A stretch of 64,000 nt of DNA from assembly GCF_012911875.1 (NCBI RefSeq), contig NZ_JAAXKZ010000012.1:1-64000 (forward strand), in the 5' to 3' direction. This DNA is from Pseudonocardia bannensis (GTDB taxonomy: Bacteria > Actinomycetota > Actinomycetes > Mycobacteriales > Pseudonocardiaceae). The position numbers were made by a program, and so were the translations under genes. Within the stretch, counting starts at the first letter, position 1. The number at the start of each line of letters is the position of its first letter. Of this stretch, positions 1-6,703 are shown one piece after another. The notes beneath the pieces are model-generated. The model saw only the letters and a list, made by a program, of their open reading frames with translations. It was not told the DNA's origin and made no database searches.

Positions 1-1236
1 GCGACCCCCGCGACCCCGGCGACCCCCGCGACGACCCCTGAGGGGCGCCGGCTCGCCGGCCGGTTCGACATCATCCCGCTGGAGGCGGTGCTGTTCGGGC
101 CGGGCTCGGCCGGTTCCCTCGCCGCCGAGTGCGAGCGGCTGGGCGTCTCCCGGCTGCTGCTGGTGGCCTCGCCCAGCCTGGCCAGCCGGGTCGACCTGGA
201 GGCCCGGTTCAACGACGCCACCGGCGGCCGGATCGCCGCGGTGTTCACCGGGGTGCGCCCGCACGTCCCGCACGACGTCGTGCTGGCCGCGGCCGAGGCC
301 GCCCGGGCCGCAGGCGCCGACGGTGTACTCAGCGTCGGTGGCGGCAGCCCGATCGACCTGGCCAAGGCGGTCAGCCTGTGCGTCGCCGAGGACGTCCGCA
401 CGCACCAGGACCTGCTGCGCTGGCGGGTCGTGTTCGAGTACCCGGACACCGTCGAGATCCCGACCACCACCAAGGCGCAGCTGCCGCACATCGCGGTGAG
501 CACGACGCTGTCGGCCGGGGAGTTCACCAGCATCATCGGGATCACCGACACCGAGCGGAAGGTCAAGGACCTCTACATCACACCCACCCTGGTACCCAGG
601 ATGGTCGTCCTGGACCCCGAACTGGCCGTGCACACCCCGCGGGACCTGTGGGCCTCCACCGGGATGCGGTCGGTCGACCACGCGGTCGAGGCGCTGTGCT
701 CGACCACCGCGCAGCCGGTGACCGACGCGCTGTGCGCGGACGCGCTGCGGAGGCTGACCCGGTACCTGCCCGTCTCCGCGCGCGACGAGACCGACCTGTA
801 CGCGGCCACCCAGTGCCAGGTGGCGGCCTGGCAGTCAATCTTCGGGCTGACCAACGTGAACCTCGGGCTCAGCCACGGCATCGGCCATCAACTCGGCGCC
901 CGATGCGGCGTCCCGCACGGCATCACCTCCTGCGTGATGCTGCCCGCGGTGCTCGAGTTCAACCTCGACCACACCCGGGAACCACAGGCCCGCATCGCCG
1001 AGATCTTCGCCGACGCCGCCGGGGTCACCACCGACCCGGACGCCGGCGCGGGCGAACTGGTGCGCCACTTCATCGCCTCGCTCGGGCTACCGACCCGGCT
1101 GCGCGACATCGGCGTCGAACCCTCGGAGTTCCCGGCCCTGGCCCACGACGCCATGGCCGACCTCATCGTGGCCTCCAACCCACGCCCGGTCACCGACGAG
1201 GCCGACGTCATCTCCATCCTCGAACGGGCCTACTGA
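1..1236 (+). CDS. iron-containing alcohol dehydrogenase, 5'-partial
   Basis: The protein belongs to the Fe-ADH superfamily (group III alcohol dehydrogenase/maleylacetate reductase type), NAD(P)-dependent oxidoreductases. The dinucleotide-binding GGGS motif (SVGGGSPIDLAKA) and the metal-site histidines (LSHGIGH and GVPHG) are visible. At the first ligand site the usual D-x3-H is replaced by RSVDH, so the canonical Asp position is Arg and an Asp directly precedes the His. The frame is open to base 1 and the first in-frame start (GTG at 88) would cut into the conserved FGPGS segment, so the real start is probably upstream of the window. The visible N-terminus is an Ala-Thr-Pro repeat. A FadR-type regulator follows 83 bp downstream. 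The substrate cannot be told from sequence. Confidence 0.85.
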   Translation, partial: ATPATPATPATTPEGRRLAGRFDIIPLEAVLFGPGSAGSLAAECERLGVSRLLLVASPSLASRVDLEARFNDATGGRIAAVFTGVRPHVPHDVVLAAAEAARAAGADGVLSVGGGSPIDLAKAVSLCVAEDVRTHQDLLRWRVVFEYPDTVEIPTTTKAQLPHIAVSTTLSAGEFTSIIGITDTERKVKDLYITPTLVPRMVVLDPELAVHTPRDLWASTGMRSVDHAVEALCSTTAQPVTDALCADALRRLTRYLPVSARDETDLYAATQCQVAAWQSIFGLTNVNLGLSHGIGHQLGARCGVPHGITSCVMLPAVLEFNLDHTREPQARIAEIFADAAGVTTDPDAGAGELVRHFIASLGLPTRLRDIGVEPSEFPALAHDAMADLIVASNPRPVTDEADVISILERAY

Positions 1237-1319
1237 CATGTCGCGCCGTCCCGGGGGGCGTTCCGCGCCGGTCCGCTCCCCGGGACCGGCGCCCGAGGAC
1301 GGTTACGATCGCAGGCGGG

Positions 1320-2099
1320 GTGAGGAACGTGGCTGAACGCGAGCAGACGGTCGGCCGCGGCGCCCTGCCCTCGCACACCGCCCGGCGGATCCTGCGCGAT
1401 GTCCTGCAGCGCGGCCTGGAATCCGGCGACGCGCTGGCGGACGAATCCCGGCTGATCGAGCACTACAAGGTTTCCCGAGGAACCTTGCGTGAGGCGTTGC
1501 GGCTGCTGTCGTTCCTGGGCGCGATCACCATCAAGTCCGGGCCGCACGGCGGCCCGCGGCTGGCCACCCCCGGCCCGGCGGTCGTCGGCAGTGCCATGGG
1601 GATGGTCGTCCAGTTCCGGGGAGCCACCCTGCGGACGGTCTTCGAGGCGCGGACGGCGATCGAGCCTGCCGTCGCTGCGCTGGCTGCCACGCACCGCAAG
1701 GACGTCGACCTCGAGCGACTCGACGAGTCGGTCGCCGCGCTGCGGGCCGCGCAGAAGGTGCCGGGGCCGGAGTACGCAGCGCAGAGCGGACGGTTCCATC
1801 TCCGTGTCGCGGAGGCGTCGCACAACGAGGTGCTGGCGACCGTCGTGCCGGCGTTGGGGGCGATGACCACCACGGTGCCCTGGCGCTACCCGCGCGGTAG
1901 CCGCCCGGAGCTGACAGAGCGGATCAGCACCGTGGTGGAGGCGATCCGGACGTCGGATGCAGCAACCGCCTCCTCGGCCACGGCCAGCATGTTCGAATGG
2001 ATCACCGAGGACCTGCAGCGCAACCAACGAGCCAAGATGGAGACCCGGATCCTGTGGCCGGACGTGGACGAGGTGCTCACCGACCAGCGCTATGACTGA
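1320..2099 (+). CDS. GntR/FadR-family transcriptional regulator
   Basis: A 259-aa protein with an N-terminal winged helix-turn-helix (residues about 15-80; core HYKVSRGTLREALRLL) and a C-terminal FCD-type helical ligand domain (about 100-240) with the usual scattered acidic and His residues (FHLRVAEASHNEVL). FadR-subfamily proteins repress catabolic genes and bind carboxylates or CoA esters. The start is GTG 1320; GTG 1329 is an alternative, close behind a GAGG. It lies just downstream of the iron alcohol dehydrogenase in the same direction and may control it. The effector is unknown. Confidence 0.85.
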   Translation: MRNVAEREQTVGRGALPSHTARRILRDVLQRGLESGDALADESRLIEHYKVSRGTLREALRLLSFLGAITIKSGPHGGPRLATPGPAVVGSAMGMVVQFRGATLRTVFEARTAIEPAVAALAATHRKDVDLERLDESVAALRAAQKVPGPEYAAQSGRFHLRVAEASHNEVLATVVPALGAMTTTVPWRYPRGSRPELTERISTVVEAIRTSDAATASSATASMFEWITEDLQRNQRAKMETRILWPDVDEVLTDQRYD

Positions 2100-2179
2100 T
2101 CGGGCTCGTCGCCCGGCCCCCTGCTCACCGGCCATGCGATGCAGGGTCCCTCGGTCGTTCTTCGTTTGCGACAGATCAC

Positions 2180-3157
2180 GTGCCCGCTAGCCTGGCGTGG
2201 GTGAGCCGCGAGAGCGCCGCGGAGTCCCGCGCCGGCGTGGAGCTGACCAACCTCGACCAGCCCCTGTTCGAGGGTGCGGACGCGACCAAACGCGACCTGG
2301 TGGACTACCTGGACACCGTCCGCGATCGCCTCCTCCCCGAGCTTCGGGACCGGCCGCTGTCGGTGATCCGCGTGCGACCGGGCCAGCAGCCGTTCATGCA
2401 GAAGAACCTGCCGAAGTACACCCCTGAGTGGGTACCGCGGACCACCGTGTGGGCCGAGGCGTCCCGACGCGAGATCAGTTACCCGCTGTGCAACGACCGG
2501 CGCACGCTGCTGTGGTTGGCCAACCAGCGCGCGGTCGAGTACCACCCGACCCTGGTCCTCGACCGGGCCGCCCACCCCACGCACATGGTGCTCGACCTCG
2601 ACCCGCCGGCCGGCGACGCATTCGGTCACGTCGTCGGCGCGGCCCGGCTCGTCCGCCAAGCCCTGGCCGACGCCGGGCTGGCGGGCGCGGTCAAGACCAG
2701 CGGCGCGAAGGGCCTGCACGTCTTCGTGCCGCTCGACGATCAGGTGAAGATCGAGGACGCCGCGGCGGCGACCAGGGCCCTCGCCGCGCGGGCCGTGCGG
2801 CTCGACCCGGACATCGCGACGACGGCGTTCATCCGGGAGGACCGCGGCGGCAAGGTCTTCGTGGACCCGACCCGCTCCGGCGGCGCGACCGTCGTGGCCG
2901 CCTACAGCCCGCGGGTCCGCCCCGGCGTGCCGGTGTCCTTCCCGGTGCCGTGGGACGAACTCGACCGCGTGGCGCCGGCCGATTTCACCATCCGCACCGC
3001 GCCTTCGCTGCTGGCCGACGGGGATCCGTGGCACGAGTGGATGCCCGAGCCGCAGATGCTGCCCACGGACCTGATCGAGGAAGGCAACACCATCCCGATC
3101 CCCCGGGTGCAGGCGATGCACGAGGGGAAACGCCGCGCCCGTGAACGCCGGCAGTAG
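2180..3157 (+). CDS. ligD: LigD-type polymerase domain (NHEJ primase-polymerase)
   Basis: This is a stand-alone archaeo-eukaryotic primase-fold polymerase of bacterial non-homologous end joining, which adds ribo- or deoxynucleotides at double-strand breaks. The catalytic DLDPP (D139/D141 counted from GTG 2180) and SGAKGLH (174-180) motifs are intact, as is the phosphate-binding segment FMQKNLPKYTPEW. At 325 aa it matches the polymerase module alone; no ligase or phosphoesterase domain is fused, and no ku or ligase gene lies next to it here. GTG 2201 is an equally possible start, giving 318 aa. It ends facing a convergent methyltransferase gene. Confidence 0.9.
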   Translation: MPASLAWVSRESAAESRAGVELTNLDQPLFEGADATKRDLVDYLDTVRDRLLPELRDRPLSVIRVRPGQQPFMQKNLPKYTPEWVPRTTVWAEASRREISYPLCNDRRTLLWLANQRAVEYHPTLVLDRAAHPTHMVLDLDPPAGDAFGHVVGAARLVRQALADAGLAGAVKTSGAKGLHVFVPLDDQVKIEDAAAATRALAARAVRLDPDIATTAFIREDRGGKVFVDPTRSGGATVVAAYSPRVRPGVPVSFPVPWDELDRVAPADFTIRTAPSLLADGDPWHEWMPEPQMLPTDLIEEGNTIPIPRVQAMHEGKRRARERRQ

Positions 3158-3248
3158 CAGTCGAGCGGTCGTCGGCACACCGTTCACGACCTCCGAATCC
3201 GCCGGCCACGACGGAGCCACCGGTCTTCGGCATTCGGTGGAGCGCGTA

Positions 3249-4046
3249 TCACCGAACGCCGCGAACGAACGCGAAGCGGTCGAGGAAGTGCAATTCCCGC
3301 TGCGGGTATCTCTCGCGCATCTCGTCGAGTCCGGCTGCCAACTCATCGTCGGTGAAGGTGGACAGTACGGACATCCACTTGTTGCCGACCAGGTCGATGT
3401 AGTTCCTCCGGTCGACGGTGACCGGGAAGGCCTCGATCGTGCATTCCGTCTCGATCCCGGCCGCCCGCATGGCGTTCGCGATGCTCTCCGGCTCGGGTTG
3501 CATCGCCGCGAAGCGGCCCAGCGCTGCCTGGAACAGGGGGTAGTCGAGCCGCGGTGGCAGGGTGACCACCAGCATTCGACCGCTGGGTGCGAGCAGTTCG
3601 GCGAGTCCTCGCACGGTGCCGGGCACGTCGGTGACGTGATGGATCGTCTCCTTGATCAGGACGGCGTCGAGCTGCTCGTAGGGCAGTACCACCCGCCCGG
3701 CCGCGACGTCCTCGGCCGTGCCGTGGATCGGTCGCAGCCGCGGGTCTTCGGGCAGGTGGTGAAGCATCTCCGGCGAGGGGTCGACACACAGGATCGGTGC
3801 CTGTGGCGACGCCCGCTCTGCCAACCGGCCGAGGAACAGCCCGGTGCCCGCTCCGATGTCGGCGACCCGGGCGCCCGACGACATTCGGAGCCGAACCGCG
3901 ATCTGTCCGCTCATCCAGGTGAGGTAATCGGATCGGTCCGACCAGGTGTCGTTGTCGCTGCGGGCGATCCTCCCGTAATGCCCATCGGTACGGTGGAAGC
4001 GATCGACGACATCGTTGTCCGGCATTGTTTCCGGGCGCTCATCCAT
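3249..4046 (-). CDS. class I SAM-dependent methyltransferase
   Basis: A 265-aa methyltransferase of Methyltransf_11/25 type. Motif I VADIGAGTG lies at residues 61-69, the acidic end of beta-2 is CVDPSPEM, and the post-I region HGTAEDVAAG and motif IV-like DAVLIKETIHH follow. The start at 4046 is chosen for its strong GGGAGGAG ribosome site; the frame stays open a further 13 codons upstream. The first codons (MDERPETMPD) are almost duplicated just upstream (MSVRPESMPE), part of a 43-bp-period direct repeat described separately. The substrate is unknown. Confidence 0.8.
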   Translation of the reverse strand: MDERPETMPDNDVVDRFHRTDGHYGRIARSDNDTWSDRSDYLTWMSGQIAVRLRMSSGARVADIGAGTGLFLGRLAERASPQAPILCVDPSPEMLHHLPEDPRLRPIHGTAEDVAAGRVVLPYEQLDAVLIKETIHHVTDVPGTVRGLAELLAPSGRMLVVTLPPRLDYPLFQAALGRFAAMQPEPESIANAMRAAGIETECTIEAFPVTVDRRNYIDLVGNKWMSVLSTFTDDELAAGLDEMRERYPQRELHFLDRFAFVRGVR

Positions 4047-4091
4047 GGTGCTCCTCCCACTCCGGCATTGATTCCGGGCGCACACTCATGG
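4019..4091. repeat. imperfect direct repeat over the methyltransferase start
   Basis: Two 30-nt copies (4019-4048 and 4062-4091, offset 43) begin CCGGCATTG and end CATGG; they agree at 26 of 30 positions by eye. Each copy contains an ATG on the minus strand followed by near-identical codons (M-x-x-RPE-x-MP). It reads as an old tandem duplication of the translation start region. Confidence 0.75.
4039..4089 (-). CDS. possible 16-aa leader peptide (uORF) of the methyltransferase
   Basis: From ATG 4089 the minus strand reads MSVRPESMPEWEEHHG and stops at TGA 4041-4039. The stop overlaps the methyltransferase ATG (4046-4044) in the string ATGGATGA, an arrangement typical of translational coupling. 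The ribosome site of the main gene lies inside the small frame. It may be a relic of the duplication rather than an expressed peptide; there is no independent evidence of translation. Confidence 0.3.
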   Translation of the reverse strand: MSVRPESMPEWEEHHG

Positions 4092-4128
4092 CATTCCCGC
4101 TCACCGGAGTCGTGAACGCAGCTCGCCG

Positions 4129-5208
4129 TCAGCGCACGGAGGGAGCCCGCTCGGTCCCGCGGTCGCGCCGCCGAAGCTCGTCCCGCACCGCCGGGGCGAC
4201 CTCGGTGCCGAGCAGCTCGATGCTGCGCATGACGAGACGATGCGGCACGGAGCCGATGCTGGTCTGCATGAGATAGCGGGTGTGTCCGAAGAGCTCGTGG
4301 TGGCCGAGGATGGCCTCGACGACCTGCGCGGGGCTACCGACGACCGGGAGACCGTGGTCGGTGACGGCGGCGTCGAACCGTTCCCGGGTCAGCGGCGGCA
4401 TCCCGCGCTCTCCGAAGATGGCGTTGAAATAGCCCGCGTAGTGCGGGAAGAAGTCGTCGGCCGCAGCCTGCGAGGTGGGCGCCACGAAGCCGTGGGTGTT
4501 GATGCCGACCGGCAACGGGCCCGACCCGGACTGCCGAGCACCCTCGCGGTGCGCGGTCAGCGAGGCCAGACCGTGCCCGGGCCGACCACCGATCAGCGCC
4601 AGCGCCATGGGGAGGCCGAGACGCCCCGCGCGGAGTGCGGAGCTGGGCGTGCCGCCGACTCCGACCCAGACCGGAAGCGTCCCCCGGACGGGACGGGGAT
4701 ACACGGCGGCGGCCTCCAGCGCAGGCCGGAACCGGCCCGACCAGGTCACGGGCGGGTCCTCACGCAACCGCAGAAGCAGCTCGAGGTTCTCCACGAACAG
4801 CGCATCGGAGTCCTGCGCCTGCCGCCCGAACAGCGGAAAGGATTCGACGAACGCACCGCGCCCGACCATCAACTCCGCCCGCCCGTCCGAGAGCACGTCG
4901 AGCAGAGCGAAGTCCTGGAACAACCGGACGGGATCAGCGGAGCCCAGCACGCTCACCGCACTCGTCAGCCGGATCCGGCTGGTGCGGGCCGCCGCGGCGG
5001 CGAGGACGACGGCCGGGTTGGACACGAACATCTCCGGGCGGTGGTGCTCGCCGACCCCGAACACGTCGAGGCCGACCTGCTCGGCCAGCTCCACCTCTTC
5101 CAGGACCTCGGCCATCCGCTGCTGCGGGCTGGTGGCGGCACCGGTGGTGGGGTCGGGTAGCGCCTCGCCGAAGCCGTACAGGCCGATCTCCATCGATTGT
5201 GGGCGCAT
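4129..5208 (-). CDS. LLM-class flavin-dependent oxidoreductase
   Basis: A 359-aa bacterial-luciferase-like monooxygenase (TIM barrel, FMN/F420-dependent family). Family features include the N-terminal MEIGLYGFGEALP strand, ELAEQVGLDVFGVGEHHRPEM, the RLTSAVSVLGSADPVRLFQDFA segment and GRAELMVGRGAF. ATG 5208 is preferred over ATG 5193 because a GGGAG lies about 8 nt ahead; codons further upstream are unrelated to the family. It is encoded 82 bp upstream of the methyltransferase in the same direction. The substrate is unknown; relatives act on alkanes, alkanesulfonates or F420-linked substrates. Confidence 0.85.
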   Translation of the reverse strand: MRPQSMEIGLYGFGEALPDPTTGAATSPQQRMAEVLEEVELAEQVGLDVFGVGEHHRPEMFVSNPAVVLAAAAARTSRIRLTSAVSVLGSADPVRLFQDFALLDVLSDGRAELMVGRGAFVESFPLFGRQAQDSDALFVENLELLLRLREDPPVTWSGRFRPALEAAAVYPRPVRGTLPVWVGVGGTPSSALRAGRLGLPMALALIGGRPGHGLASLTAHREGARQSGSGPLPVGINTHGFVAPTSQAAADDFFPHYAGYFNAIFGERGMPPLTRERFDAAVTDHGLPVVGSPAQVVEAILGHHELFGHTRYLMQTSIGSVPHRLVMRSIELLGTEVAPAVRDELRRRDRGTERAPSVR

Positions 5209-5355
5209 CTCGACGGCTCCCGGTTCACGCGGCGCGGCCGGCCGGGCGACCGGGCCGGATCGGTACGGCTTCCCCGAACCGACGATTGAATTCTCACGTA
5301 CCCGGTGCCGGGAGCGGATCCTGGGCACACCCGGGGACGCGATGTCGACGAGTCG

Positions 5356-5907
5356 TCAGCGCCCGTCGCTCCGGGTCACGTCGCGCACCGCACTCGCGTT
5401 CGGGCGGTCCCGGAGCGCCCGACGCCCGAACCGATGCCACCACCGGGGCCGAGCCGCCGGCCCGGCGCCCGTCGATGTCGGGACGGCGGGGGCGGGCGGT
5501 TGGTCGGCCGGCACTCGCCGCCCCAGGCGCCACTGCCCCACCACGTCATCCGCGTTCACCGGACCGATCCGCACCCGCGGGCCCGACGGCACCCGCAGCC
5601 AGTCCACGATGCGCAGGTTGAGCTCGGAAACGACGTCGCGCACCATCCGCTCGGACGGCAGGCCGCGGACCGTCTCCGGCAGACGGTCGACCTCCTTGCG
5701 CAGTTGCAGCGACGTGGGCAGTAACGCCTCCGTCGACAGCCCCTCCCGGCGGATGAACCCCTTCACCCACCACAGGTCGTCGGCCGGGCCGTCCAGCCCG
5801 GGCAGCGGCTTGCCCTTGCCCGGCAGGTCATCGAAGTCGCCGCGCTCCTGCGCCATCCGGATCTGCTTGTCCACCACCGACTCGTAGTGGAATCCGGCGT
5901 CGTTCAC
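5356..5907 (-). CDS. DUF1992 (DnaJ homologue subfamily C member 28 conserved domain) protein
   Basis: A 183-aa protein carrying the DUF1992 signature in its N-terminal 70 residues (ESVVDKQIRMAQERGDFDDL then PGKGKPLPG), followed by a helical segment and a Pro/Ala/Arg-rich C-terminal tail probably unstructured. GTG 5907 is selected because GGGAGGG stands 6 nt upstream; longer in-frame starts have no such site. Function is unknown for the family. It is not obviously tied to its neighbours. Confidence 0.85.
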   Translation of the reverse strand: MNDAGFHYESVVDKQIRMAQERGDFDDLPGKGKPLPGLDGPADDLWWVKGFIRREGLSTEALLPTSLQLRKEVDRLPETVRGLPSERMVRDVVSELNLRIVDWLRVPSGPRVRIGPVNADDVVGQWRLGRRVPADQPPAPAVPTSTGAGPAARPRWWHRFGRRALRDRPNASAVRDVTRSDGR

Positions 5908-6016
5908 GGCGTCGCCCTCCCGAACCGCGCGTTGCCCCCGGTGACTCGACGCTACCGGCCGGCGGCGGCCCGAGGCTCCCGTGGGCGGTCTCACCGTGGC
6001 CCCGACGCCGGCGCTG

Positions 6017-6466
6017 CTACTCCGCCACGCCGATGTCCTCGTTCCACAGCTCCGGGCGCGCTGCGATGAACTCCTCCATCAGGTTCACGCACCGCGGGTC
6101 GTCGAGGATCGTCACCCGCACCCCGTGCTCGGCGAGCCAGTCGTGCCCGCCGGTGAACGTCCGGCTCTCACCCACGACGACGGCTCCGATCCCGAACTGC
6201 CGCACGAGCCCGCTGCAGAACCAGCACGGCGACAGGGTGGTCACCATGATCGTGTCCCGGTAGTCACGCTGGCGGCCGGCGTCCCGGAACGCCGCGGTCT
6301 CCCCGTGCGCCGACGGGTCGCCGTCCTGGACGCGACGGTTGTGCCCGCGGCCGAGCACCGTGCCGTCGGCGGCGAACAGCGCCGCGCCGATGGGGATCCC
6401 GCCCTCGGCCAGCCCGGCGCGGGCCTCTTCCAGCGCCACCTCGAGCATCGCCCCGGGAGTCGTCAT
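6017..6466 (-). CDS. cytosine deaminase of the yeast (Fcy1) type
   Basis: A 149-aa zinc-dependent CDA-fold deaminase. The zinc/catalytic motifs are HGETAAF and SPCWFC. The order GGIPIGAALF, LGRGHNRR, TLSPCWFC, VVGESRTF and the C-terminal PELWNEDIG closely matches the small yeast cytosine deaminase rather than the large TIM-barrel CodA or the tRNA deaminase TadA. It would deaminate cytosine to uracil for pyrimidine salvage, or a related aminated base. It is divergent from the FAD/Fe-S dehydrogenase gene. ATG 6466 fits the family's N-terminus. Confidence 0.8.
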   Translation of the reverse strand: MTTPGAMLEVALEEARAGLAEGGIPIGAALFAADGTVLGRGHNRRVQDGDPSAHGETAAFRDAGRQRDYRDTIMVTTLSPCWFCSGLVRQFGIGAVVVGESRTFTGGHDWLAEHGVRVTILDDPRCVNLMEEFIAARPELWNEDIGVAE

Positions 6467-6703
6467 GCGGTCAGCCTGCCACGCCGGCCGACCGGATTCG
6501 TTGCGCGCCGCACCGATCCCGCGCCACCGACGCGAGCCGCGCAGACCGATCAGGCGGACCGCGATCGAGCACACGGGCCGCCTGCGACCGGGAACGCGAT
6601 GCCGGCTCGGGGCCCGTCGACCATCGCGACCGAAAGTCACGGCGATGTCCGGGTCGCCGGGTACCGTCGATCGTCGCTGGTCGCCGTCCGAGAGGGAAAG
6701 CTC

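Noticed and set aside
5981-6703. Long upstream extension of the FAD/Fe-S dehydrogenase frame
   Set aside because: It runs antisense through the cytosine deaminase and has no family similarity; GTG 6704 with a good ribosome site gives the normal N-terminus.
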